Positions 53,264 through 62,283 of a stretch of 64,000 nucleotides of DNA are shown here, in pieces; positions within the stretch are counted from its first letter, which is position 1; each line of letters begins with the position of its first letter. This DNA is from Promethearchaeota archaeon. Lineage in GTDB: Archaea; Asgardarchaeota; Lokiarchaeia; Sigyniarchaeales; SOKP01. A program made the translations under genes and the position numbers. The stretch is from contig JAHPZI010000001.1 in NCBI GenBank assembly GCA_019058295.1, forward strand, positions 1-64,000, read 5' to 3'. Under the pieces are notes generated by a model. It made no database searches, was not told the origin of the DNA, and saw only the letters and a program-made list of their open reading frames with translations.

Positions 53264-53654
53264 TTAATGTTACCTCCACAACATCTAACCATTGATACAA
53301 TAACTCTTTAATTTCATCAACAGAGTCTAATATAATTTGTTCATCAATCTCATTATAACGATGGACTAAGATATTCCGTAATCCATTGGCTTTTTTTAAC
53401 TTAACTCCTAATTCAGGATTTAAATTTCTTTTTTTTACTATAGTGGTAATATTTATCTCATCATCTTTTACTTGAATACCTAAATCTTTAATTAGCATTG
53501 CTATTAAATCAACGATAGATTCAATTGCCGTCTGAATCGAATAAAAAATGCCACGCTTTTCAAATTTATTTTTTATATCTATTGGCAAATCCTCGATATT
53601 GTCAACAATGTAATTTATTTTATCATGATAACGCTTTAGTCTCAGCTCATCCAT
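53244..53654 (-). CDS. hepT: HepT-type HEPN toxin (DUF86)
   Basis: A 136-residue all-helical protein. The active motif GLRNILVHRYNEID carries R-x4-H-x-Y, the complete HepT catalytic and modification site; the second helix AIESIVDLIAMLI is also typical of DUF86. HepT is an RNase that is kept silent by AMPylation from MntA. It is the first gene of the pair, ATG at 53654. The toxin-antitoxin assignment is from motifs and gene order together. Confidence 0.87.
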   Translation of the reverse strand: MDELRLKRYHDKINYIVDNIEDLPIDIKNKFEKRGIFYSIQTAIESIVDLIAMLIKDLGIQVKDDEINITTIVKKRNLNPELGVKLKKANGLRNILVHRYNEIDEQIILDSVDEIKELLYQWLDVVEVTLNEITKD

Positions 53655-53808
53655 TTAAATTTCTCATTAAAATTTATATATCGGTCTTATAAGTTATATA
53701 ATGTATCTTTCTTATTAATTTTCAGACTCCACTAGATTATTTTAATTTTTAGTTAACCTATTCAGTAAAATCGTAATCTATTTATGAGAATAAACGTTTA
53801 AATATATA

Positions 53809-54513
53809 ATGAAGACAGAAAAAAAGAATCACGACGGTGAGTCGTGCCAATCCACTAATAATCCCAGCGAGTGGAAGGGAAGAACAATAGAAATTGACGA
53901 TGCTGGGACGGGGGATTTAGTCGGAGATGCCTTCATCGGCTTTCGAGACACAGAGAGCGAGAAGATAATCTTTAGATCAATTCCCGTAGGGCTCTATAAT
54001 GAAGAGAATAAGGGCGAGGATAAGGTAAAAAAGCACATTGTAAAGATAACTATCGACGCTCTTAGAGCACTTAAACATACTAAAGGAGATCGTATCCTTC
54101 TATGTAGGGGTAATTGTTTCGATCCTGTGAGGGAATATTTTAACGAGAACGATATATATTACGAACCCGCAATTGTAGAAGGGAAACTTCAGGATGCGGT
54201 GGAAGGTAAATTGATTCAGCATCTCAGAAAATTAGGAGTATCTTCAAAGAATCTGACCAAAGAGGCAGGTATACAAAGATATTTCGTCTTGTTTGATTGG
54301 GTGTGCCGAGACTTTCCAAATCGTGAGAGGTTTGTTAAGACAGGATTTCCCGCATGGAAAAAGAAATGGAGAAATATCGCAATCAAGCGATATAAAAAGG
54401 ATCAGAGAAAAGTGTTTCAAAAAAAGAGTGACATCGAGCGAAGGGCAAAAGAGATAAATAAAAATATGTTAGAGAAGCCCATTTCCGTGAGAGACGCCTT
54501 CTCTGATAATTAA
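53809..54513 (+). CDS. Conserved hypothetical, possible RNase H-like fold
   Basis: A 234-residue protein that I do not firmly recognise. The first strand reads TIEIDDAGTGDLVGDAFIGF, with tandem acidic residues at the end of a strand and a Gly-rich turn, as seen in RNase H-like folds. A second alpha/beta unit follows (DRILLCRGNCFDPVREYFNE). The C-terminal 80 residues are highly basic and helical (KKKWRNIAIKRYKKDQRKVF), which suggests nucleic-acid binding. It is preceded by an AT-rich run and ATG at 53809. Nuclease activity is a hypothesis only. Confidence 0.6.
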   Translation: MKTEKKNHDGESCQSTNNPSEWKGRTIEIDDAGTGDLVGDAFIGFRDTESEKIIFRSIPVGLYNEENKGEDKVKKHIVKITIDALRALKHTKGDRILLCRGNCFDPVREYFNENDIYYEPAIVEGKLQDAVEGKLIQHLRKLGVSSKNLTKEAGIQRYFVLFDWVCRDFPNRERFVKTGFPAWKKKWRNIAIKRYKKDQRKVFQKKSDIERRAKEINKNMLEKPISVRDAFSDN

Positions 54514-54555
54514 AAGTTTTACTTTTGATGTTAAAATAACTGCTCAAGGAAAAAC

Positions 54556-54597
54556 CTTCCTTTAGGGAGGAGTGGTTCAAACTTCCATTGATTGATC
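54556..54597 (-). repeat. Conserved 3' box of GTPase copy 3
   Basis: Matches the box at the end of GTPase copy 2 (48683-48724) at 41 of 42 positions, again spanning the stop codon and 21 bp of the trailer. The identity extends into non-coding sequence, so the duplication was recent or the trailer is under selection. Confidence 0.6.
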
Positions 54598-55149
54598 CAC
54601 AATGGTTAAGTCTCTATAATTTATGATTTTGCTTATTAATGACTCAAATACCACGTTGATGTTATATCCCGTTTTCGAGGAGACTTTACAATATCCGCTT
54701 ATATTATTGTCTTCGATAAACTCACGAACGTATTCATCATCAACTGTGATAGAATCTACTAAATCATATTTAGATCCTAGAAGTAGAATAGGGAGTGTGG
54801 GATCATCTTTACGGACAATCTTTATCCAATTAGGTAAATTATGAAAACTCATATAGTTTGTTAAATCAAACATTAAAAATGCCCCCGCAGCACCCTTTAC
54901 AAAACTATCGAGGATGAATCGGAACCTATCTTGTCCGCCAAAGTCCCATAATTGTAATGAGCAGACTGCCCCCTCTTTTAATGTGATTACTTTGTGAAAA
55001 ATATCAGCACCGATCGTCATCTTCGAATCAAACAAGAATGTACCATTAACATAGCGGTGTAGCATAGTAGTTTTTCCTACACCACCATCCCCACCAATAA
55101 TGATTTTAAAGATTAAACTAGGTTGAATCATTAAACTTGTGCAGTTCAA
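54577..55149 (-). CDS. Ras-like small GTPase (Asgard type), copy 3
   Basis: A 190-residue paralog of copies 1 and 2: G1 GDGGVGKTT, G3 WDFGGQDRF (Glu to Asp after Gln), G4 GSKYDL, G5 VSSKTGYN and tail VDQSMEV. Start is ATG 55149 (MNCTSLMIQ) or ATG 55131 (MIQPSLIFK), which aligns with the other copies. It lies 5.3 kb from copy 2, separated by the transporter, peptidase and toxin-antitoxin genes, so the copies are dispersed. Confidence 0.9.
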   Translation of the reverse strand: MNCTSLMIQPSLIFKIIIGGDGGVGKTTMLHRYVNGTFLFDSKMTIGADIFHKVITLKEGAVCSLQLWDFGGQDRFRFILDSFVKGAAGAFLMFDLTNYMSFHNLPNWIKIVRKDDPTLPILLLGSKYDLVDSITVDDEYVREFIEDNNISGYCKVSSKTGYNINVVFESLISKIINYRDLTIVDQSMEV

Positions 55150-55273
55150 TCTGATTATTAAAATTTACTTTTATAAAAAATTAGTTTTGTTTTTTATTTA
55201 TGTCTCGGGAGTTTTGCTGCGTTTCTCATATTTCTAAGGGTTCAGATTGATTTTCTAATATATATTATCTTAT

Positions 55274-55846
55274 TTATTTCCATTCCAACCCGCATTCGCC
55301 GCATATATATTTCTTACCATACATTCTTGGGGATTCCATGATAATTCTTGTTTTATCAACTTTTTCATGAATTGAGGCAGGATTAGAATTGCCACAATTA
55401 GGGCATTTTCTCCTGATTCCGGCGGAGGGTTCTGAGACTCCTAACACTTGCTCTTTGATTACTTCAGACGGTTTTTTTGGCGCAATATCAGAAGCTTTAG
55501 GAACTGAGGCAACCTTTTCTGATTTTGCCTTTTCAGCAACATATCTATCTTGATTTTTCTTGTAGTCTTCGATTTCTCTTTCTAATTCAGCAATTTTCAT
55601 TTTATACATTTCTTTATCTTTTGTTAATTCACTTACATTAATTCCTCTAGTTTCCATATCCCTATTTTCTTCTCTTAACTTTTTATTTTCTTCTCTTAGC
55701 GTTTTAATTTCTTCTTCAGCATCTTTTAATTTCTTAGTTAAGGCGGAAATTGTTTTTTCCAGAGTCTTAATAGTGTTTGTTAATGTTTGTATAAATTCTT
55801 GTGGATCATCGGATTCCTTTCCATTATTTTGATTGAATTCGTTCAT
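55274..55846 (-). CDS. Coiled-coil protein with C-terminal TFIIS-like zinc ribbon
   Basis: A 190-residue protein. Residues about 15-95 are a continuous coiled coil (TIKTLEKTISALTKKLKDAE and onward). A flexible stretch follows (about 100-145). The last 45 residues form a ribbon: RRKCPNCGNSN, then KKYICGECGLEWK, with two C-x2-C pairs as in TFIIS/RPB9-type zinc ribbons. It could bind RNA polymerase or DNA, but lacks the acidic hairpin of TFS. Single gene, ATG 55846. Confidence 0.78.
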   Translation of the reverse strand: MNEFNQNNGKESDDPQEFIQTLTNTIKTLEKTISALTKKLKDAEEEIKTLREENKKLREENRDMETRGINVSELTKDKEMYKMKIAELEREIEDYKKNQDRYVAEKAKSEKVASVPKASDIAPKKPSEVIKEQVLGVSEPSAGIRRKCPNCGNSNPASIHEKVDKTRIIMESPRMYGKKYICGECGLEWK

Positions 55847-55937
55847 TTTTCTTTACTACTTCATTTTTAATATTCAAATAAAGTATTAGGTTTAAAAAGC
55901 TTTTCATAATTATAAAATATGAAGGTGAATAGATAAC

Positions 55938-56936
55938 ATGTTAGAAAAAGAAGCACAATTGAGAATTCCTCCCGAATTGGCGAAGTTAATAGCAATAAAA
56001 AACTCAATGAACGAGAAAGCATTAGAGGAGTTTACAGAGAAGAAAAGGAGTGAAGGCATATCTGTGAGTGAAGCTCTGAAAAATAACGATTTTAATCTAA
56101 TAATGGAACTTGCACGTTATCAAAATCAATATATTGCTTTAAATATGTATGAACCCCTTCCCGAAGATGTTAAGTGCGAATTGATTGATGCCGATGGAGT
56201 AGCAGCAGAGTGGATTAGTAACCCTAATATCATAAATAACCAAATACTTTTTCATTTATTTGGAGGTGGCTATGTTATGGGAAGTCTTGAAACCAGAAGG
56301 AGGATCCCTTTTCTTCTAGGGCGAATATCAAAATTACGCTCTTTAAATATCGGATATCGTCTCGCTCCGGAACATCCTTTTCCAGCGGCATTGGAGGATT
56401 CCATTAAAGCTTATCGTTGGTTACTTTCTACTGGAATTGCCCCGGAAAATATTGTGTTCTCGGGGGCCTCTGCGGGTGGAGGTTTAGTCATTGCTACGCT
56501 TTTGAGATTACGAGAATTAGGAGTTGCTTTGCCTGCAGCAACGGTCCTACTTTCACCATGGGTTGATTTAGCGCTAACTGGAGATTTATTAAAAATAAAT
56601 GCTAAATTTGAACCAAATATAACGGTGCCGATGCTTAGAGGATTGGCAATGGCGTATTTACGGGGGAAAGATCCAAAAAATCCTTTAGCATCTCCTCTTT
56701 ATGCAGATTTGAAAGGGCTCCCTCCGATGCTGATTCAAGCAGGGGGCATTGAAGTGCTATTGGATGATTCAGTTAGGCTAGCTGAGCATGCTAAAGCGTC
56801 TGGAGTTGAGGTAAACTTAGAAGTATGGGATGGTATGACTCATGTATTCCAGAATTATGGCGATTCTTTAACACATAGTCGACAAGCAATTGAAAATGTC
56901 GGCAAGTTTATTCAAAAAACTTTAAGGCAAGAATAA
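55938..56936 (+). CDS. Alpha/beta hydrolase, HSL-type esterase
   Basis: A 332-residue esterase/lipase of the hormone-sensitive lipase family (alpha/beta hydrolase fold-3). Oxyanion motif HLFGGGYVMGS (the HGGG site) near residue 110, RLAPEHPFPAAL near 143, nucleophile GASAGGG with Ser near residue 177, and the final His in DGMTHVFQNY. Expected to cleave short acyl esters in the cytosol. GAAGGTGA lies upstream of ATG 55938. Single gene. Confidence 0.9.
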   Translation: MLEKEAQLRIPPELAKLIAIKNSMNEKALEEFTEKKRSEGISVSEALKNNDFNLIMELARYQNQYIALNMYEPLPEDVKCELIDADGVAAEWISNPNIINNQILFHLFGGGYVMGSLETRRRIPFLLGRISKLRSLNIGYRLAPEHPFPAALEDSIKAYRWLLSTGIAPENIVFSGASAGGGLVIATLLRLRELGVALPAATVLLSPWVDLALTGDLLKINAKFEPNITVPMLRGLAMAYLRGKDPKNPLASPLYADLKGLPPMLIQAGGIEVLLDDSVRLAEHAKASGVEVNLEVWDGMTHVFQNYGDSLTHSRQAIENVGKFIQKTLRQE

Positions 56937-56959
56937 TTTAAACTAACAGATTTAAATCT

Positions 56960-57163
56960 CTAACTTTTTTTATATCTCCTCTTAAATTTTATCTTTTTTC
57001 TAGGTTTTCTGCGTCCGAAAATACTAAAACGAGCATGAGTAGTTAGCATTCTCTCATGTGCTCTCTTGCCAGAGTATACCTCTCGCCGGTCTTTTTCTAA
57101 TGCTCCTTGAGTACTTTTTATTTTTTCTATTGTGGTTTTATGAGTTTTTCTTTTAGATCCCAT
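56960..57163 (-). CDS. Small very basic protein
   Basis: A 67-residue protein rich in Lys and Arg (GSKRKTHKTTIEKIK; GRRKPRKKIKFKRRYKKS). No known domain is recognised. The charge suggests nucleic-acid or ribosome association. ATG at 57163; it is convergent with the esterase gene. Confidence 0.55.
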   Translation of the reverse strand: MGSKRKTHKTTIEKIKSTQGALEKDRREVYSGKRAHERMLTTHARFSIFGRRKPRKKIKFKRRYKKS

Positions 57164-57289
57164 TTTTTTTCTTTCTTTATCAGAAATAATAATCTCTAAT
57201 TATTATAAATTCATAATCCCCCACTCTTTATAAGGTGCATATCTAATTATTGACTTATACAGCGTCTAAAGGAAAACTATTTACTAGAG

Positions 57290-58639
57290 TTGATTAATAA
57301 ATTGCCGTCTACTTTAGAAAAGATACGGATCTTAGGAAGGAATTCAAAATATGATATTTGTGCTAGTACTGCGTCCAGTCGTACGAAAAAATATCCAACG
57401 CTTTTTGGAGATTCGAAAGATTGGGTTGGAGCTACAGCTAGTGCTGGGATATGCCATAGTTATACGCCTGATGGTCGCTGCATGAGTCTTTTTAAAACTC
57501 TATATACTAATAAGTGCATATACAATTGTAGCTATTGTTTTTCTCGTATTTGTAAGCAAAAGGTGAGTTTCACGCCTGAAGAATATGCACGCACCTTTAT
57601 GAAACTCTATTCGATGAATGTAGTGGAAGGAATATTCATAAGTTCGGGAGTTTGTGGTAGTGCTGATGAAACAACCGAGGAAATGCTGGAAGCGGTTAGA
57701 TTACTTCGATATAAATATCATTTTCAAGGGTATATTCATTTTAAGTGTTTACCTGGAGTAAGTCAGCATCTCCTTAAAGAGGCGATAGCTCTTTCCGATC
57801 GTATCTCAGTTAATACAGAAGCTTCCACTAAAGGATATCTCGCTGAAATCGCAGAACAGAAAGATTTTAAAAATGATATTATTACACGTCAACGTTGGTT
57901 AAAGCAGATTCGCCTTAACCACAATGAAGAAGTCCTGAAAATCATGAAAGATTTGAGACAAGATAATCAGTTGGAATTCCGAGAAAAAATGATAAAGGAT
58001 CGAAGAGAGAATGGATATAAAAAATTTCGATGGGATGGGGCTCCAATTCTCAATAGTGGTCAAACCACCCAATTTGTAGTAGGCGCTGCTGAAAATGAAA
58101 CTGATTGGGATCTTCTTAATAGAATCGATTGGCAATATAAAGCAGTCGATTTACGCCGCGCATATTTTTCTTCTTTCACTCCAATCGAAGGAACACCATT
58201 TGCAAATAAAAAGGCAGAATCATTGGCAAGAGAACATCGGTTATATCAAAGTGATTGGCTATTGCGAATTTATCATTATAAATTAAGAGATTTAAAAGAA
58301 GTCTTAACAGAGGAAGGCAATTTGCCCATGGGAGACCCGAAGATCCATTTTGCCAGACATTATTTTAAAGAGCATGGCCTTGTTGATCCTAAACATGCAT
58401 CTTACCAAGAATTAATCAGAGTTCCTGGCATTGGTCCTATTTCAGCTAAACGAATAATTAATTTGCAATCACAAAAAATTAAGTTTAACCGTCGAGAGGA
58501 TCTAAAATCTGTCGGTGTCGTGTTAAAAAGGGCTGATCCTTTCTTAAAAATAAATGGTCGAAATCAAACAACTCTTTCTACTTTTTTCGATCTTGATGAA
58601 GGCAAAAGTCCACAGAAGAATATTGGGGGTATTATATGA
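57290..58639 (+). CDS. Putative DNA modification/repair radical SAM protein with helix-hairpin-helix
   Basis: A 449-residue protein of the radical SAM family paired with DUF4130 proteins. The cluster motif C-x3-C-x2-C is in KCIYNCSYCFSRICKQK near residues 75-82, GIFISSGVCGSADETTEEML is the SAM-binding strand and turn, and INVNTEA-type strands follow (SVNTEAST). The C-terminal 70 residues are helix-hairpin-helix (ELIRVPGIGPISAKRI), which binds DNA. Start: TTG 57290. The ATG of the next gene overlaps the stop by 4 bp. Likely role: radical-based DNA base or lesion chemistry. Confidence 0.85.
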   Translation: MINKLPSTLEKIRILGRNSKYDICASTASSRTKKYPTLFGDSKDWVGATASAGICHSYTPDGRCMSLFKTLYTNKCIYNCSYCFSRICKQKVSFTPEEYARTFMKLYSMNVVEGIFISSGVCGSADETTEEMLEAVRLLRYKYHFQGYIHFKCLPGVSQHLLKEAIALSDRISVNTEASTKGYLAEIAEQKDFKNDIITRQRWLKQIRLNHNEEVLKIMKDLRQDNQLEFREKMIKDRRENGYKKFRWDGAPILNSGQTTQFVVGAAENETDWDLLNRIDWQYKAVDLRRAYFSSFTPIEGTPFANKKAESLAREHRLYQSDWLLRIYHYKLRDLKEVLTEEGNLPMGDPKIHFARHYFKEHGLVDPKHASYQELIRVPGIGPISAKRIINLQSQKIKFNRREDLKSVGVVLKRADPFLKINGRNQTTLSTFFDLDEGKSPQKNIGGII

Positions 58640-59304
58640 ACAAGAAAAACCATTGCCACGATCCATTAAAAGTTATTGGTCGTGCTAAAGGATTTTCACG
58701 AATGGAATTGATCCGTAAGCTACCCCGCCATAGCAAATTTACTCCAAATATTATACAACAAATTGAAAAGCTACCAGAGGTTCTCCTACGCAATTCGGGT
58801 TCTCCAATGGCCAAGAAATTGATCCGAATGATGCGAGAAGTTAATACTGAAGTATATAGAGCAATACAATTTACACGGACAGAAATAAATAATCGAGGTG
58901 TATTATACGGAGTCGTCTTACTCAAACATCATGTAATTGATCTTGTCTTGAGGTATTTTCATAAAAGATGGCCACAATGTGTCATCTGCTTGTATAATGA
59001 ACATACTCGTAAAACGGGGATTATTAATGAAAAAGCGACCATTAAAGAATTGAAATTACCTCTTAAAGATGCGGTTAAAAAAATTAGTAAAAATCGCCCC
59101 CTTATCCCATACTTTGATGATATCCAATTTTCTGGAAAGGAAATATTCGAAACCCTTTACCAGTCTCAAAATATTGTTGAACGAGAGAATCCTCGCTACT
59201 TCAAGCAAATGATCCCTGACAAATGTTATGAATTACCAGGGATGAGAAACGGTATAGAAAAACGGTATTTCTCTCGAAACAAGAAGCTAAATGAATTTCT
59301 TTAA
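58636..59304 (+). CDS. DUF4130 protein, partner of the radical SAM enzyme
   Basis: A 222-residue protein coupled to the radical SAM gene by an ATGA overlap. The segment LLKHHVIDLVLRYFHKRWPQ and the following CLYNEHTRKTGII resemble the core of DUF4130/TIGR03915-type DNA metabolism proteins, and the C-terminal PRYFKQMIPDKCYELPGM is also conserved-looking. The exact reaction is unknown. The gene pair occurs widely with this order, so the assignment draws on context as much as sequence. Confidence 0.75.
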   Translation: MNKKNHCHDPLKVIGRAKGFSRMELIRKLPRHSKFTPNIIQQIEKLPEVLLRNSGSPMAKKLIRMMREVNTEVYRAIQFTRTEINNRGVLYGVVLLKHHVIDLVLRYFHKRWPQCVICLYNEHTRKTGIINEKATIKELKLPLKDAVKKISKNRPLIPYFDDIQFSGKEIFETLYQSQNIVERENPRYFKQMIPDKCYELPGMRNGIEKRYFSRNKKLNEFL

Positions 59305-59386
59305 TAATAATACATTTAAAATCTTTTTTTAAAAAATTAATTTATAGGAGATTTAATAAATCACCTATTAATTCAATTAGATTTCA

Positions 59387-59794
59387 TTAATCTGATTTTT
59401 TTGCAATGAGATCTGAAAAAGGCAATACAATTATATCTCCAATAATAAAGGTTCCAAAGATTACGACGTGCAATATTGCGTACAAAGGAAATTGTCCTAT
59501 AATTAAAAGAGGTAGAAAAACAGCAATGAACCATATCACCTTGTAGCAGAGTTGCATTAACAAAATAGGCATAAACTTAATAGGGTTTCGTAAGCCCAAT
59601 ATGGATAAAAGTGTGAATGATAGATAAATACTGCCAGTAATACCCAATACTATTGGATCTTGTTTAGGCCATCCAAACATAGATATCATCATGTAGGGAG
59701 CAATTAGAATTCCTAATCCAAAGATTACGGTAATAATAATTGTATATATGTACATGATTTTCAATTTCAGCTCAAGATCAATTTTTTCCAACAT
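59387..59794 (-). CDS. Four-helix membrane protein
   Basis: A 135-residue protein with four hydrophobic segments (about 13-38, 45-66, 72-97 and 103-126). No motif of a transporter or enzyme is visible. ATG 59794. Its family is unknown to me; small integral proteins of this kind are common near hydrolases. Confidence 0.65.
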   Translation of the reverse strand: MLEKIDLELKLKIMYIYTIIITVIFGLGILIAPYMMISMFGWPKQDPIVLGITGSIYLSFTLLSILGLRNPIKFMPILLMQLCYKVIWFIAVFLPLLIIGQFPLYAILHVVIFGTFIIGDIIVLPFSDLIAKKSD

Positions 59795-59993
59795 TTATTT
59801 TTCACCTTTTCTGATAATTTTTTGAATAAAAATTTAGAAATTTTTTTAATTATTTAATTAATATAAATATTTGGAAAAAAAAGTCAAACATTTTTCCTTT
59901 TCTCATATTTGTCGGTAAGATTTTTATTTAAAACAATTAAGAGATAAATTATACTTTATTTAATAACATCATTTATGATTTGAGAAGAAAAAC

Positions 59994-61823
59994 ATGACAA
60001 TGAATCAAAATCAAGATGCAAATCCATTTAAGCAGAGAGATGAGTATTATTTTCAACAGCGGTTTGAAGATTATTCAGTCAGTTCTACTTATATACCAAT
60101 GCGAGATGGTGTGAAAATTGCCGTAACTATTTGTTTACCAAAAGGTTTATCACTGGGAGAAAAGATACCCGCATTACTTTATCAGACCCGCTATCATAGG
60201 GCTCACCATCTTCGATTACCTTTTAGATGGATATGGAATGAGATTGTGGATTATTATCCAAAAACGGAGTTATTTACTGCCGGTGGATATGCAGTTATAT
60301 ATGTTGATGTAAGAGGTTGTGGTGCTTCATATGGCTATAGGATAGGGCCTTTTTCTGAAGAAGAAGTTAAAGACGGGTGTGATGTTGCTGATTGGATTAT
60401 CAAGCAACCATGGTCAGATGGCAATGTGATATCTAATGGCATTTCTTATACAGGATTTACAGCAGAATGGTTAGCAACTAATAATCACCCCTCAGTGAAA
60501 AGTGTAATGCCTGGTCATAGTGGTTGGGATCCGTTTGTTGATATGATTTTACCTGGAGGGTGTTTTAACACGGCATTTATCCAATTATGGTCGTTTTATG
60601 GGAAACAACTAGATCAAAACACACAAAAACAAATGAAGATCCTCGTCCCATTTCGTTGGCTGCTAATGAGGGGGGTAAAACATGTCCATTCAGATATCAA
60701 TTTTACTGAATTAAAAAAAGCTATACAGGATCATAATATTAATGAAGCTGTTTTTGACAATATTTATGAGGTAAATTATCGCGATGATGTGGTTAAAATT
60801 GGAGATGTAGTGAGTTCGTTTGGAGACCGAAGTATTTTCACACATCAGCAGGATTTACAAAAATTAAATATCCCGATCTATAGCTGGGCTTCATGGTTAG
60901 ATGCGAATTTTGCGGATGTTGTTATCGAACGTTTTTTGAATTTGACAAATCCCCAGATTGCTATTATTGGTGATTGGAATCATGGCGCCCATCTTCCAGC
61001 TAATCCATTTGATCCATCACGAGCAGCGGTAGTCCCTTCTCCGCATGAGCGTATTAAAACTGAAATTAGCTTTTTCAATAAAGTTCTAAAAGGAAATTTT
61101 TCCGAAAAAACCTTATACTACTATACGATGGGTGAAGAGAGGTGGAAAAAATCAGAAATTTGGCCTCCATTAGGTCAGACTTTGCAGAGATGGTATTTAC
61201 AAGAGAATAATGGTTTTTCTAAAGAGGAACCTGAAGCAAATGAAGGAGCAGACGATTATAAGGTCAATTATAGAGCAACCACCGGTTTTTTTAATCGTTG
61301 GATGGGACCTGCTGGTACGCCTATTAGATATACCACTAGAACAAAAGACGATGAAAAATTACTTTTATATACGAGCCTTCCTTTAGAAAATGATTTAGAA
61401 ATAACCGGAAATCCAATAATTACTTTATATCTTTCTTCAACACATGAAGATGGAGCAGTATTCGTCTACTTAGAAGATGTTGATGAAGAGGGTAATGTAA
61501 CTTATTTTACTGATGGAAACTTGCGATTAATCCATAGAAAAATATCATCAGAGAAACCCCCCTATAAAACACTTATCCCCTATCATACATTTTTGAAAAA
61601 AGATGCTCTTCCACTAGTTCCGAATGAGGTTTCAGAAATAAAATTTGGCTTACATGCAACTTCTGTTTTAGTTAAGAAAGGTCATAGAATTCGTTTAGCA
61701 ATTGCAGGGGCAGATAAAGAGGTTTTTAAACGCTATCCTGCTAAAGGAAAACCCATAATTACCATTGAACGGAATAAAAAAAATCCGTCTTTTATTGATA
61801 TTCCAATTATAAATAGAGAGTAA
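59994..61823 (+). CDS. CocE/NonD-type acyl hydrolase (X-Pro dipeptidase family S15)
   Basis: A 609-residue hydrolase. The N-terminal S15 domain carries MRDGVKIAVTICLPKG, the nucleophile motif GISYTGF (Ser near residue 150), the Asp/His part in DWNHGAHLP and a helical cap. The C-terminal jelly-roll domain (from about 400) is typical of CocE-like proteins and ends in the strand HRIRLAIAGAD. Substrates range from proline dipeptides to esters. No signal peptide is visible, so it acts in the cytosol. Confidence 0.9.
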   Translation: MTMNQNQDANPFKQRDEYYFQQRFEDYSVSSTYIPMRDGVKIAVTICLPKGLSLGEKIPALLYQTRYHRAHHLRLPFRWIWNEIVDYYPKTELFTAGGYAVIYVDVRGCGASYGYRIGPFSEEEVKDGCDVADWIIKQPWSDGNVISNGISYTGFTAEWLATNNHPSVKSVMPGHSGWDPFVDMILPGGCFNTAFIQLWSFYGKQLDQNTQKQMKILVPFRWLLMRGVKHVHSDINFTELKKAIQDHNINEAVFDNIYEVNYRDDVVKIGDVVSSFGDRSIFTHQQDLQKLNIPIYSWASWLDANFADVVIERFLNLTNPQIAIIGDWNHGAHLPANPFDPSRAAVVPSPHERIKTEISFFNKVLKGNFSEKTLYYYTMGEERWKKSEIWPPLGQTLQRWYLQENNGFSKEEPEANEGADDYKVNYRATTGFFNRWMGPAGTPIRYTTRTKDDEKLLLYTSLPLENDLEITGNPIITLYLSSTHEDGAVFVYLEDVDEEGNVTYFTDGNLRLIHRKISSEKPPYKTLIPYHTFLKKDALPLVPNEVSEIKFGLHATSVLVKKGHRIRLAIAGADKEVFKRYPAKGKPIITIERNKKNPSFIDIPIINRE

Positions 61824-61854
61824 AAAATAAAAATTTAATAATTAAAAAGAAGAG

Positions 61855-62241
61855 ATGATTAAAATGGAAGAGTTTTTTCCAAAATTGAGTGATATATTCA
61901 ATGAAAAAATAGAAATCAGAGAAAATAAAGAACAATTATTAATTGAATTGAAAATAAATAAAGAAGATCTTATTCCTGGAGATTTAGGGAAACCTAATGA
62001 GGTAAAAGAAATGATAAGAAAGTTTGGTGGAGTTAAAGAAGATATATCGATGGACGTTGCCGTTGATGAAAAAGCCAATATCATTACTATAAAATTGCAA
62101 AATAATGAAGATTTTGAAACAATAAGTACTGCTATGAAAAATCTGTGGGAACGAGCATCCAATCTTTTAATAGAAGCCTTTAGTGTGGAACCAGGAACAG
62201 TTGGAAAATTTAAAGATCTTGGAGACTTTGATGAGAATTAA
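61855..62241 (+). CDS. Small conserved hypothetical protein
   Basis: A 128-residue acidic protein. It alternates an amphipathic helix (MEEFFPKLSDIFNEKIEI), a strand (QLLIELKI) and a second unit IRKFGGVKEDISMDVAVDE, then ANIITIKLQ. This is a possible alpha/beta sandwich without known signature. It starts 31 bp after the CocE-like gene on the same strand; the start may be ATG 61864. No function is suggested by sequence. Confidence 0.6.
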   Translation: MIKMEEFFPKLSDIFNEKIEIRENKEQLLIELKINKEDLIPGDLGKPNEVKEMIRKFGGVKEDISMDVAVDEKANIITIKLQNNEDFETISTAMKNLWERASNLLIEAFSVEPGTVGKFKDLGDFDEN

Positions 62242-62283
62242 TAAAGCACTAGTCAAGATTCCCGTTCGAAAGTAAATTAAATA

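Noticed and set aside
62242..62283. GTTCGA box suggestive of a tRNA T-arm
   Set aside because: Only 42 bp of intergenic space and no acceptor or anticodon arm can be folded around it.
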